This document shows, in pieces, positions 16,279 to 25,262 of a DNA stretch of 64,000 bases. Under the pieces are notes generated by a model, which saw only the letters and a list, made by a program, of their open reading frames with translations, searched no databases and was not told the origin of the DNA. This DNA is from G963674955 sp963674955 (GTDB lineage Bacteria > Desulfobacterota > Desulfovibrionia > Desulfovibrionales > Desulfovibrionaceae): positions 806,001 to 870,000 of the forward strand of contig CAXXKR010000004.1 in the NCBI GenBank assembly GCA_963674955.2, given 5' to 3'. Numbering within the stretch: position 1 is the stretch's first letter; the number at the start of each line of letters is the position of its first letter. The translations under genes were made by a program, and so were the position numbers.

Positions 16279-18408
16279 TTACCCGGTTTCAACCGCAACG
16301 CGTCTCACGAGGCGCGGGATATCCAAAATCAGGGCTATGGAACCGTCGCCCTTGATGGTCGCACCGGATATCCCTTCAACATCCTTGTAAACCTTGCTCA
16401 AGGATTTGATGACCGTCTGGTGCTCGCCGACCACATGGTCAACGACTATTCCTATCCTGTTTCCGGCAACGCCGGTAACGACAATCTGCTCGATGGAAGG
16501 CGGCTCCCCGTTCAGCTGAAACCACTCCCTGAGCATGATGTACGGCACGATTTCTCCTCGCAGATGAAGAATGCGCTGCCTTTCCGAATCATCCACTTCG
16601 TCCCTGTTCAACTCCACGCACTCCTCCACCAGGGACAGGGGAATGACGAAATACTCGTCCGCGACCTTGACCTGCAAACCGTCGATTATGGCCAGGGTCA
16701 AAGGCAAGCGAATTATGATGCTTGTACCCTTGTCCGGTTCGGACTCGATCTCAATCCTTCCGCGCAGGGAGTCGATGGCTCTTTTAACCACATCCATTCC
16801 CACTCCGCGGCCCGACACGCTGGTCACCTGCTTGGCCGTGGAAAATCCAGCCTCGAAAATCAAAGTGTATATCTCTTTTTCCGGAATTTCCGACTCAGGG
16901 GAAATGAGGCCCCTTTCAACGGCCTTCATCCTGAGAGCCTCAGCATCCATGCCCTTGCCATCGTCGGTAATCCGAATCAGCACCTCGCCGCCTGAATGCT
17001 CGGCAGCCAGGGTTATGGTCCCCTCGGGCTTTTTGCCTGCGGCCTTCCTCTCTTCGGGCAACTCGATTCCGTGGTCTATGCTGTTGCGCAGCAAATGAAC
17101 CAGAGGGTCGCCAAGACGCTCGATGACAGTCTTGTCCATTTCGGTATCCGCCCCCTCGGTGACAAGGACAATCTCCTTGCCCAATTCCGAGGACAGGTCG
17201 CGCACCAGTCGCCTGAACTTGCTGAAAGTCGTGCCAATGGGCAGCATGCGGATTCCAAGAGTTGAATCGCGAAGCTCGTCGGAAAGCCTCTCCAGATCCT
17301 CGACCAGCACTGTCAGGTCGGCATCCTTGCGTGTGGCCACGACCTGACTGATCTGGGCCTGGACGATCACAAGCTCGCCCACCAGATCGACAAGCTTGTC
17401 CAGCTTGTCCGCAGCGACACGAAGGCTGGTCATGGCCTCCTGTTGACGATTGGTGGCCCTTCTCTCCCGGGCCTGACGCTGTCTCTCGGCAGCGCTTTCG
17501 ACCTGGTCAACGCTCACCTTGCCGCTTTCCTTTAGAATCTGGCCCAACGGCTTTTGTTGCGCCAGGGCCTCGTCGATATCCTGTTCCCCGACAACTCCCT
17601 CTTCGACCAAAATTTCTCCAATCTTGGGGTATTCTTCGATCTCCTGGTCCTCGACATCCTCTTTTCTTGGAATCGAAGGCCTAAATTTCTCGACCTTCAC
17701 CACCATATCGACATCGGAAAAGAAAAAAACGTCCTTGATGTTCTCTTCGTCGGCATCGGTCTCAATTGTTATATCCCAACAGACCGGAACACCGGCCTCG
17801 GCGCCCTCGCGGCAATCCGGCCCCTTCTCCGACACCTGGCAAGGGCCGAGCTTGTTCAATTCGTCTATTATCGGCTGAAGGCTGAACCCTTCGGGCAGAG
17901 TTTCCACTTTCGGAGTGACGCTGACCTGGTAGGTGGTCAAAATTCTTGGGGCTTCATCTGTCGCGGAATCAGCTTCCGGTTCTTCATCCGAACCGTCATC
18001 GCCAGGCTTTGTCTGGGCAGCTCCCTGTCCGACAGCAAGATTGTTCAGTCCGGCAATAATTGTATCCGCACCCTCCGTCTGGAATGACTCGTCGTCATCG
18101 GAATTATCAAGGAGATTCTTTATGAAATCGCGAGACATGAAGGCAAGATTGATCAATTCCTTGGTTACGGCCAGTTCGCCGTTTCTGACCATGTCAAAAA
18201 CCGTCTCCACCTTATGGGTGAAATCGGCGATGGCGTCGAATCCGAACATGGACCCGGACCCCTTGATGGTATGCAAGGCCCTGAACACCCGATTGATGGT
18301 GTCCAGGTTGTCTGGTTCATCCTCCAACTCCAGCAGTGTGGATTCAAGCTCGCCAAGAAGATCATAGGCCTCTTCTTTGAATATCTGTCTGTTCAAATCT
18401 TCAGACAT
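16279..18408 (-). CDS. cheA: chemotaxis histidine kinase CheA with repeat-containing linker
   Basis: CheA autophosphorylates in response to receptors and passes phosphate to CheY and CheB. The 709-residue protein has an Hpt domain with H46 (HTIKGSGSMFGF), an acidic linker (about 105-155), and an unassigned domain (about 158-250). Next come two back-to-back 24-residue repeats at 262-285 (KIGEILVEEG...) and 287-310 (PLGQILKESG...), then the dimerisation helices (322-390), HATPase core (RNSIDHGIELPEE, DDGKGMD, GRGVGMD) and a C-terminal CheW-like domain. The repeats resemble MshEN motifs (see findings). ATG 18408 has AGGAG about 9 bases upstream. It is first in cheA-cheR-cheB. Confidence 0.96.
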   Translation of the reverse strand: MSEDLNRQIFKEEAYDLLGELESTLLELEDEPDNLDTINRVFRALHTIKGSGSMFGFDAIADFTHKVETVFDMVRNGELAVTKELINLAFMSRDFIKNLLDNSDDDESFQTEGADTIIAGLNNLAVGQGAAQTKPGDDGSDEEPEADSATDEAPRILTTYQVSVTPKVETLPEGFSLQPIIDELNKLGPCQVSEKGPDCREGAEAGVPVCWDITIETDADEENIKDVFFFSDVDMVVKVEKFRPSIPRKEDVEDQEIEEYPKIGEILVEEGVVGEQDIDEALAQQKPLGQILKESGKVSVDQVESAAERQRQARERRATNRQQEAMTSLRVAADKLDKLVDLVGELVIVQAQISQVVATRKDADLTVLVEDLERLSDELRDSTLGIRMLPIGTTFSKFRRLVRDLSSELGKEIVLVTEGADTEMDKTVIERLGDPLVHLLRNSIDHGIELPEERKAAGKKPEGTITLAAEHSGGEVLIRITDDGKGMDAEALRMKAVERGLISPESEIPEKEIYTLIFEAGFSTAKQVTSVSGRGVGMDVVKRAIDSLRGRIEIESEPDKGTSIIIRLPLTLAIIDGLQVKVADEYFVIPLSLVEECVELNRDEVDDSERQRILHLRGEIVPYIMLREWFQLNGEPPSIEQIVVTGVAGNRIGIVVDHVVGEHQTVIKSLSKVYKDVEGISGATIKGDGSIALILDIPRLVRRVAVETG

Positions 18409-18569
18409 GTCGGGATGCTCCTACAAAAACACTTTTGAACCGGAATTTGACAAACGACCTAGCTGCTTACAAGTATAAAATTCCTCACTTACTGGATAAT
18501 GTCACAACAAAAGGTAAAAATACAGATAAAATTGCCATTGAAGGGAAATCGTTAAAAATTCGCCCGCTC

Positions 18570-20855
18570 TCAGAGAAATGAAATCTCCGCACGAATGGTT
18601 TCACCATCCAGCTTGACCATTCGGACCTTGACCTTTTCTCCTTTGAATTCGGCCGCGCCATGGATCAGACCTTCGAGATAGTCTCCCAGACCGCGCTTGG
18701 ACTTGTAATTGAGGAAAAGGACATCGCCCTTGTCTTCATAGCTGAACCTGGGCGGCTTGGCCCGGCGGGCCAAATCCTTGGGCAGTCCGTCGTGAATGCC
18801 GTTCAGGCTCATGAGCACTTCCTTGAGGCTGCCCCTGGAAAAAACGCCGTCATGGATCTTGTGAAACGAGACTACAGAGAAGCGTCCAAAATCCATGTAA
18901 AAATCCTTTACGGTGGTTCCCGTTTTATCAGCGACATAGGCCGCAATTTTATTTAACGTCTCCACGGAAAACCCGTTTGCATCGAAGTCCGGATGACCAA
19001 GCATATCAAGCAACTCTTCCTGAATTTCCTTGCCGTGCCTGTCCAGAACCATGTCCAGGGCCAGCTTGGGTACGATCCCGGTCATGGCCTTTTCGTCAGG
19101 GAGACCATTTTTCACAACTGTTTGTGCCTGATCGCTCCTACCGCTTGAATCAACTCTGGACGGCTTTGCCGCTTCAGGCCTGATTTCCCGTCCGGGCTTC
19201 GGCTTGGCGAGAGCCGTTGGTTTTGGTTTGGGCAAAGCAGCCTTTGCGGGCTTTGTGTCCGCATCCGGCAGGGCGCTGGTTTTCCTTGGCTCATCAGCTC
19301 CCTTGTCCGCTCCCTTGTCCACACCCGTGAAAACCTCGGACACCTTGACCAGATTCATGGAAAGCTCCGCCAGTTCGCGCGTCGCCACCGCAGCCTGCAC
19401 AGCCCCCTCGTCCGCCTCGGCCGCAACAGCGGCAATGGATTCGAGGTTGCTGTTTATCTCCTCGGTGGAGGCCGACTGTTCCTCCGCAGCCGTGGCTATC
19501 TGGGTCACACGCATGGTCATGTCCCCGATCTCTTCCATTATCTTGCGCAGGGATTCGCCCGCCTGATTCGCCAAATTGGTGCTTTCGCCAATCCGGTCCT
19601 CGGTCCGCCTCATGGAACTCTTGGCGCTTTTTGATCTTTCCTGAATGGAGGTTATTGCATTTTCAACCTCCTTTGTCGCGGCCATCGTCTTCTCGGCCAG
19701 TTTGCGCACCTCGTCGGCCACAACCGCGAATCCGCGTCCGGCCTCACCGGCGCGAGCGGCTTCAATGGCCGCGTTCAAAGCCAATAAATTCGTCTGATCG
19801 GCAATCTCGCCGATCACTTCCATCGTACGGCCGATCTCCTCGGATTGTGCATCGAGATGGCCGATATTCTGGGACAATTCCTCCGCCACGGTGGAAACTT
19901 CATTGATGGCCCCGACTGCGCGGGAAACCATTTTTTCTCCCTCTTCAGCGGAAACCCGCGATTCCTCGGCAACTTGGGCGGCGGCGCTCGCGTTTTGAGC
20001 CACCTCCAGAACTGTGGAAGTCATTTGCTCCATGGCCACGGCAATATTTCCGGTCTGCGATTTCTGATTCCGGGCGCCCACGGCCTGTTCATCCGCCGCT
20101 GCGGACAGTTCTTCCGATGCCGAAGCCACCCTCTCCGCCAAAAGATTAATCTCCAATCCGACCTTGAGCATATTGTCCTTTTGCTCTTCAATTACCCGCT
20201 GATTTTCCACAATCGTATGCATATCGACCATGGAACAGACAACTCCGATAATCCGGCCGCCCTCATCCTTGACCACGTTGACTCCGATTCTGAGATTGAA
20301 CTTTCTGCCGTCCCAAAGCTCGACCTCCTCCTGCCTGTCCAGGGAAGTCCCGGACCGCAAGGCTTTATCCGTAATCGATGATCCCTCCCTGCCATAGAAC
20401 GCCTTGCCCACAGTGGAACCGATTATCTCGGACTCCGGCTTGTTCAATAAGACCTTCACCGCCTTAGTGGCCAGGACTATCCTGCCTGCATCGTCGCAGA
20501 CTATGACCGGATTTTTCAAGGACATGATGGCTGCCGTCAAAAAGAAAGACCTCTCCTTCAGCCTTTCCGCAGCCCAGACAACCGGCTTCAAATAGGCGTC
20601 AACCTCCTTTACGGCGGAAGGACTGATCAATATTTCCGGGGAAAGCGATTCGGACAGCTTGTTCAGGGCTTCTCCGGCACGAACGAAATGCCTGGAGGCG
20701 TCGGCAACCGCCAGGATGGTTAAAACGATGGCTGCGGCAAGGGCGCATAGCGCAATCCAGTCCCGGCCGATATAAAAAGCGACTGCAAACAAGACGGACA
20801 AGGCAACTCCGAGGAATCCGATCTTGACGCCATGTCCCAAACCGTCGAATTTCAT
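18570..20855 (-). CDS. methyl-accepting chemotaxis protein with C-terminal H-NOX heme domain
   Basis: From ATG 20855 (GGGGGG just upstream) the product has 761 residues. Two membrane helices lie at about 11-29 and 32-51 with almost no periplasmic part. A PAS domain is at about 105-215 and the MCP signalling hairpin at about 235-510, with the CheA/CheW-contact tip LLALNAAIEAARAGEAGRGF. A Pro/Lys/Ala linker (520-585) leads to a complete H-NOX domain at 591-761. H-NOX marks seen: proximal heme histidine H688 (NGIHDG), PP at 701-702, YxSxR at Y717/S719/R721, and Y726 at the place of the O2-stabilising distal tyrosine of Thermoanaerobacter H-NOX. It probably senses O2 (or NO) and signals to the adjacent CheA. 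The frame upstream of 20855 is low-quality and not used. Confidence 0.9.
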   Translation of the reverse strand: MKFDGLGHGVKIGFLGVALSVLFAVAFYIGRDWIALCALAAAIVLTILAVADASRHFVRAGEALNKLSESLSPEILISPSAVKEVDAYLKPVVWAAERLKERSFFLTAAIMSLKNPVIVCDDAGRIVLATKAVKVLLNKPESEIIGSTVGKAFYGREGSSITDKALRSGTSLDRQEEVELWDGRKFNLRIGVNVVKDEGGRIIGVVCSMVDMHTIVENQRVIEEQKDNMLKVGLEINLLAERVASASEELSAAADEQAVGARNQKSQTGNIAVAMEQMTSTVLEVAQNASAAAQVAEESRVSAEEGEKMVSRAVGAINEVSTVAEELSQNIGHLDAQSEEIGRTMEVIGEIADQTNLLALNAAIEAARAGEAGRGFAVVADEVRKLAEKTMAATKEVENAITSIQERSKSAKSSMRRTEDRIGESTNLANQAGESLRKIMEEIGDMTMRVTQIATAAEEQSASTEEINSNLESIAAVAAEADEGAVQAAVATRELAELSMNLVKVSEVFTGVDKGADKGADEPRKTSALPDADTKPAKAALPKPKPTALAKPKPGREIRPEAAKPSRVDSSGRSDQAQTVVKNGLPDEKAMTGIVPKLALDMVLDRHGKEIQEELLDMLGHPDFDANGFSVETLNKIAAYVADKTGTTVKDFYMDFGRFSVVSFHKIHDGVFSRGSLKEVLMSLNGIHDGLPKDLARRAKPPRFSYEDKGDVLFLNYKSKRGLGDYLEGLIHGAAEFKGEKVKVRMVKLDGETIRAEISFL

Positions 20856-20986
20856 AATCCCCCCGTCGACAGGCGGCTTCGGCGATCCTCTGCTATACAC
20901 CCGTCTTATTGTTTTCCTTGTAATATGTATGGGGGTTAAAAGCAACGAATGGATAAAAACCAATAGCTTGAGAGTGTTGTTGCAAA

Positions 20987-21532
20987 CTATCTGCGTCTGG
21001 CCTGCCTTTTCAGCCGACGCAACGCCTTTCGGACGCGATAGCGCTTGATTCCGTAATAGCCCGCAAAGTAGGCGGCAATGCCCAATGGAATGCCGACCAG
21101 TACCCCGCCCGCCATCATGACCATGAAAACCTGCCATCCCGCATCGAACAACTCGCTCATGGACACCTTTGACGGATCGAACTGTACGTTTTCAAAGGGA
21201 AAAAAGAACTTTCCCACCAGGAAGAGAACGTAATACATGGGGGCCAACGTAAACACGTTGGAGTAGAAGGTGGAAAAAAACGCGGCCACCTTGTTGCCCC
21301 TGAAAATCACGGCCAGGGCCAGGACCAACACGGACTGAAACGGGATTATGGGCAAAGCGCCGACAAAGACACCCAGGGCCAAGCCCAATGCGATATTGTG
21401 AGGAGAAGTCCTCAGCCGGATGATCCGCAGATATATGTACCGGCCATAGCGCTTCAGGCGCTCGTTCAGGGAATACTTGTTCTGACGGCCATTTCCGGCA
21501 TGGCCGTTAGTTTTGTCGTTGAATTCCGGCAT
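20987..21532 (-). CDS. DUF2062 membrane protein
   Basis: This 181-residue protein matches the DUF2062 pattern: a basic N-terminus (RLKRYGRYIYLRIIRLRTSP), then HNIALGLALGVFVGALPIIPFQ and three or four hydrophobic helices (about 45-75, 80-110, 130-160). It ends in a very basic tail (RRLKRQARRR). The function of DUF2062 is unknown; members are inner-membrane proteins sometimes linked to glycosyltransferases. It lies 2 bases after the EF-G gene stop, so the two are probably one operon, and 131 bases upstream of the H-NOX receptor. Confidence 0.85.
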   Translation of the reverse strand: MPEFNDKTNGHAGNGRQNKYSLNERLKRYGRYIYLRIIRLRTSPHNIALGLALGVFVGALPIIPFQSVLVLALAVIFRGNKVAAFFSTFYSNVFTLAPMYYVLFLVGKFFFPFENVQFDPSKVSMSELFDAGWQVFMVMMAGGVLVGIPLGIAAYFAGYYGIKRYRVRKALRRLKRQARRR

Positions 21533-21534
21533 TG

Positions 21535-23598
21535 CTACCCCAGCACGTCGAATCGATGGAATTTCATGATGAACCCGGCACGGCCCTGCGTGGCGGATCT
21601 GAGATCGGTGGAGAATCCAAAAAGTCTGCCCAGGGGGGCAAGGGCCTGAACCACTTTTCGCCCTGCTGAATCCTGCATGTTCTCAATCTTGGCCCCTTTT
21701 GCGCCGAGAAGACCGACCACATCTCCCACAAATTCCTCCGGCACTCCCACCTCGACCCACATGACAGGTTCAAGCATGAGAGGCCCGGCCTTGCTTATGG
21801 CGTCCTTCAAGGCCATTGCCGCAGCCATTCTGTAGCCTGGGGGGCTCGATTCGCCGTCAATGCGCTTCATGTCCAGAACGCGCACGTGGACATCCTGCAC
21901 AGGGTAGCCTTTGAGAACTCCGCTCTGCAACCCGTCGGACACTCCTTCGGAAACCGCGTCGACCCAATTCTCCGGCCAGACGGCAACATCAATCTCGAAA
22001 GTGATCTTGCGTCCGCTGTCACGCTCCCTGGGCTCGACGGACAGACGAACTCCTCCGTAGTGAAGAGTCTCGCCCAGCTCCTTCTGAAATTCGCCCTGGG
22101 CCTCCGCTTTTTTGGAGACGGTCTCCTGATAGACCACCTGAGGCTTGCCCGTGCGCGGTTTCAGCCCGTACTCCCTGGCAAGACGCTCCAGCACCACCTC
22201 CAAATGCAATTCCCCCATGCCCGACAGGATAATCTGATCCGTATCCTCGTCACGCTCCAGGGCTAGGGTGGGGTCTTCCATGAGGTACTTCTCCAGCACC
22301 TCGTCCAGCTTTTCCGACTCCTCTGAATTTCTGGGTTCTATGGCCAATGAAATAACCGGCTTGTAGTCGGCGATCCTCTCCAGAATCAAGGGATTCTCCC
22401 TGCTCGCCAATGTGTCTCCTGTGCGCGAAAACTTCATCCCCGCCGCAGCGACAATGTCTCCGGCCAGGGCCTGATCAATCTTCTCCTTGCGCCCGGCATG
22501 CAGGCGAAAAAGGCGGGCCACCCGCTCGTCCTGATCCTGCGTGACGTTGTAGACCGTGTCCCCGGCATTGATCTTGCCGGAATAAATCCGCATCATGGCC
22601 ATCTTGCGCCCGGAATCAAGAGTGACCTTAAAGACAAGAGCCGACAACGGCTCAGCCCCGGAAGGCGGATAGGAAATCTTTTTCTTGGTCTTTGGATTCA
22701 GGCCCTCAGCCGTGGGAACTTCCGCCGGGCTGGGCAAATAATCGCAAACAGCATCCACCACAGGCTGGACGCCAATATTCTTAAGGGCCGATCCTGCCAG
22801 GACGGGAACCAGCTTCAGGGCCAGGGTCGCCTTCCTGATGGCCGGTTTCAGGATTTCCGGTCCGATCTCGGCCCCGCCCAGATACAACTCGAGAAAATCA
22901 TCATCCTCTTCGGCCAGGGTCTCCAACAACCTTTCGCGCCAGGGGGAAACACGCTCCATCTCCTCATCGTTCAAGTCCAGGGCTTCGAATATCTCGCCCT
23001 GGGTGGCTTGGTCGAAAACCAGCTTTTTCATGGACACGAGATCGAAAACGCCCTTGAGATCGCTGCCTTCTCCATCAGGCACCTGCAACGGCAGCGGCTT
23101 GGCCCCAAGCTTGTTCACGATGGAATTGAGAACGGCCTCGTAGTCGGCTCCCAGCCGGTCCAGCTTGTTCACGAAGATAAGCTTTGGCACATGATAGCTC
23201 TCGCTCTGATGCCAGACGGTCTCGGATTGCGGTTCCACCCCGCTTACGCCGCAAAAGACACCCACGGCCCCGTCAAGCACACGCAACGACCTTTCCACCT
23301 CAATGGTGAAATCAACGTGCCCGGGAGTGTCGATGATATTTATGGTCTGCCCCTTCCACTGACAGGAAGTCACCGCCGAGGTGATGGTAATCCCCCGCTC
23401 CTGCTCTTCGGGCATGTAGTCCATTGTGGCGGTTCCGTCGTGGACCTCGCCCATGCGATGGATTCGTCCGGAATAAAAGAGAATTCTTTCGGTCAGAGTG
23501 GTCTTGCCCGCGTCGATATGGGCAATGATGCCGATATTGCGAAGACTGCGCAGATGTTTCCCGCCGGTGCCTTTGCTGCCGCCCACGATTCCCTCCAT
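21535..23598 (-). CDS. elongation factor G-type translational GTPase (EF-G paralogue)
   Basis: The 687-residue protein has all EF-G domains. The GTPase domain contains NIGIIAHIDAGKTTLTERIL, RGITITSA, DTPGHVDF and NKLD. Domains II to V follow, with GMGELHLEV and a C-terminal EF-G type V fold. It promotes ribosomal translocation or ribosome recycling. No str-operon genes (rpsL, rpsG, tuf) lie nearby, so it is probably a second, stand-alone EF-G. The start may be ATG 23598, but GGAGGG sits just before an in-frame GTG at 23586, which is the better supported start. A long upstream open stretch is rejected because it overlaps the preceding gene. Confidence 0.93.
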   Translation of the reverse strand: MEGIVGGSKGTGGKHLRSLRNIGIIAHIDAGKTTLTERILFYSGRIHRMGEVHDGTATMDYMPEEQERGITITSAVTSCQWKGQTINIIDTPGHVDFTIEVERSLRVLDGAVGVFCGVSGVEPQSETVWHQSESYHVPKLIFVNKLDRLGADYEAVLNSIVNKLGAKPLPLQVPDGEGSDLKGVFDLVSMKKLVFDQATQGEIFEALDLNDEEMERVSPWRERLLETLAEEDDDFLELYLGGAEIGPEILKPAIRKATLALKLVPVLAGSALKNIGVQPVVDAVCDYLPSPAEVPTAEGLNPKTKKKISYPPSGAEPLSALVFKVTLDSGRKMAMMRIYSGKINAGDTVYNVTQDQDERVARLFRLHAGRKEKIDQALAGDIVAAAGMKFSRTGDTLASRENPLILERIADYKPVISLAIEPRNSEESEKLDEVLEKYLMEDPTLALERDEDTDQIILSGMGELHLEVVLERLAREYGLKPRTGKPQVVYQETVSKKAEAQGEFQKELGETLHYGGVRLSVEPRERDSGRKITFEIDVAVWPENWVDAVSEGVSDGLQSGVLKGYPVQDVHVRVLDMKRIDGESSPPGYRMAAAMALKDAISKAGPLMLEPVMWVEVGVPEEFVGDVVGLLGAKGAKIENMQDSAGRKVVQALAPLGRLFGFSTDLRSATQGRAGFIMKFHRFDVLG

Positions 23599-23618
23599 TT
23601 TATGCCGTTGAGCCAACC

Positions 23619-24479
23619 CTACCCGTCGGCCCCCCAGCCGATATTTTGAAAAAAGAACAATTCGGAATAAAGGTCGGGCCAAAACCAGCACCCTTCCTGT
23701 CCCGGCAGGTATTCGACACAAGCGCCTGTGCGGGGTTTTCCTGCGGGGGCATAGACCAGGGCCGGGCGGCAATTCATGAAGTCGGCCCACTCTCCGGTCC
23801 TTGACTCGAACCCCTGACCGGGGAGTCCGGCCTTGGCGCCCCAAACGGAAAAACTGGCCTGCGGATGAGCAAAGGCAAGGATATCCAGATCAAAGTCGTC
23901 GGCAGAGTCAAGCCAGACGTGGGCCTTGCCTCCAAAATCTGAAAACCAGGAATAGATGCGGGGAGAAAATTCACTGCATTGGCCCAAAAATCCGCGAACA
24001 TCGGGACCAAGTCCCATGACCAGACCGGAAGCGCCCGAACCGCACATCTCCAGAACCAGGGAATCAGCGAGGCTCTGATCAAGGGTTGCCACGGTTTCCA
24101 CACCGGCCAACTCCAGGGCGGCCAGCAACGCACCGGGCCACGGCCCTTTTCCATCGACCCTGGCCACCATGACGCGGGGCACGCCAAGGGCCAACGCTGG
24201 AACGACGGCGGCCAAAGCCCTGACCGGGGACTCCTGCGCGCCGTCCACAAAGAGCAGGGCGAAATCCCTGGGCCGCCTGTCAACGCGGGCGGTCAGCCCC
24301 GACCTCCAGGTGGTCCTGTTCAGGACTCTTGTCCCCCCGGAATGTCCGTACCAGTCGAACAGACGTGCGATAGCCGTTTTCAGCCAGGCCCTGCGCTCCT
24401 GCGAAACGGATTCGAAGGCATCGGCAAACTCGGCGTCTTCCGGGATATGCTCGTCAATCCAGTCGGGAAATGAAACCAT
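23619..24479 (-). CDS. hypothetical protein, faint histidinol-dehydrogenase-like core
   Basis: This protein of about 286 residues was not assigned to a family. A central stretch (about 90-160), with VRALAAVVPALALGVPRVMV and ALLAALELAGVETVATL, resembles the nucleotide-binding half of the histidinol dehydrogenase / LuxC aldehyde-dehydrogenase-like fold, but catalytic histidines and cysteine were not placed. The rest is rich in Trp and Phe. The start is ATG 24479 or ATG 24491; neither has a clear ribosome site. It lies between bamD's terminator and the EF-G gene, 20 bases before the latter. Confidence 0.6.
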   Translation of the reverse strand: MVSFPDWIDEHIPEDAEFADAFESVSQERRAWLKTAIARLFDWYGHSGGTRVLNRTTWRSGLTARVDRRPRDFALLFVDGAQESPVRALAAVVPALALGVPRVMVARVDGKGPWPGALLAALELAGVETVATLDQSLADSLVLEMCGSGASGLVMGLGPDVRGFLGQCSEFSPRIYSWFSDFGGKAHVWLDSADDFDLDILAFAHPQASFSVWGAKAGLPGQGFESRTGEWADFMNCRPALVYAPAGKPRTGACVEYLPGQEGCWFWPDLYSELFFFQNIGWGADG

Positions 24480-24493
24480 AGCGAAGCCCATAA

Positions 24494-24519
24494 GAAAAAA
24501 CGGCCCGAGGGCCGTCTTC
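24494..24519 (-). terminator. Rho-independent terminator after bamD
   Basis: The minus strand reads GACGGCCC, a short TC loop, GGGCCGT and then six Ts, within 10 bases of the bamD stop at 24528. It separates the bamD-trxB-trxA transcript from the genes that follow on the same strand. Confidence 0.8.
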
Positions 24520-24527
24520 CGGTTTGA

Positions 24528-25262
24528 CTACAACCAATCCTTCAGCCACTTGGTCCAGCTGCCGTGGACCCTTACCCGTTCATCCTCGGAAAGAGTCTTC
24601 TGGTACTCGTAATAGGAATACTCAGCGCGTCTGCGGGCATATTTCTGGATATCGGGTATATCGGAAAAATTTTCAACGATCTCGCGGTATCTGCTGGCTG
24701 CTGAACCGTACTTCTCCATGCGCCAATAAAGGTCGGCCACATAGACCTCGTGCTCGGCCAGGTGTCTTCTGCACATGACGATATACTTTTTGGCCTCGGC
24801 CGCATATTTCGTGTCGGGATAGCTTTCCTCGACCCTGTAGAAATACTCCAAAGCCTCGATAATTTCTTCCTGGCGGCGGTCAATGGTCTTTCTCAGCTTG
24901 TAGCTGGACAGGCCGATTTGAAAGAGGACATCCGGAATCATCTCATGGCTGGGGTGCAGGGCCTCGAACTCCTTGTAGGCTTCCACAGCTTCAAGATACT
25001 TATCGTCGAGAAAATAAGCGTCGCCCAGGCCCAGTTCGGCCTGCACCGCATAAGGACTGAAAGGAAAATTATCCTTCAGCTTTTCGAAATAGCCCTGGGC
25101 CGCGCCGTAATCCTTTTCGTCCATGGCATCCATGGCGGCCTCGAAAAGTTCCTGCGGCGTGTCTTCAGGCGGCGGAAGAAAATAATAGTCCCAAAGACCG
25201 CAGGCGGACAAAAGGCTCAAGGCCAGAAACAGGCATAAAGGCAACAGGTTTTTTCTAGGCAT
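24528..25262 (-). CDS. bamD: outer-membrane assembly lipoprotein BamD
   Basis: BamD is the essential lipoprotein partner of BamA in beta-barrel insertion. The 244-residue precursor has a signal peptide with lipobox LLSAC and acylated cysteine C21, followed by tetratricopeptide repeats (LFEAAMDAMDEKDYGAAQGYFEKL; AELGLGDAYFLDDKYLEAVEAYKEFE; LEYFYRVEESYPDTKYAAEA). The size and repeat pattern fit BamD (YfiO/ComL). Its start overlaps the trxB stop by 8 bases, so translation is likely coupled. A terminator follows the gene. Confidence 0.92.
   Translation of the reverse strand: MPRKNLLPLCLFLALSLLSACGLWDYYFLPPPEDTPQELFEAAMDAMDEKDYGAAQGYFEKLKDNFPFSPYAVQAELGLGDAYFLDDKYLEAVEAYKEFEALHPSHEMIPDVLFQIGLSSYKLRKTIDRRQEEIIEALEYFYRVEESYPDTKYAAEAKKYIVMCRRHLAEHEVYVADLYWRMEKYGSAASRYREIVENFSDIPDIQKYARRRAEYSYYEYQKTLSEDERVRVHGSWTKWLKDWL

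Noticed and set aside
20856..21137. N-terminal extension of the H-NOX chemoreceptor
   Set aside because: It overlaps the DUF2062 gene and has no domain-like content; ATG 20855 has a good ribosome site and leads straight into the membrane helices.
22498..23649. Long plus-strand open frame opposite the EF-G gene
   Set aside because: Antisense shadow of a fully conserved GTPase gene.
23599..23844. N-terminal extension of the EF-G protein
   Set aside because: It overlaps the upstream gene and is basic low-quality sequence not found in EF-G.
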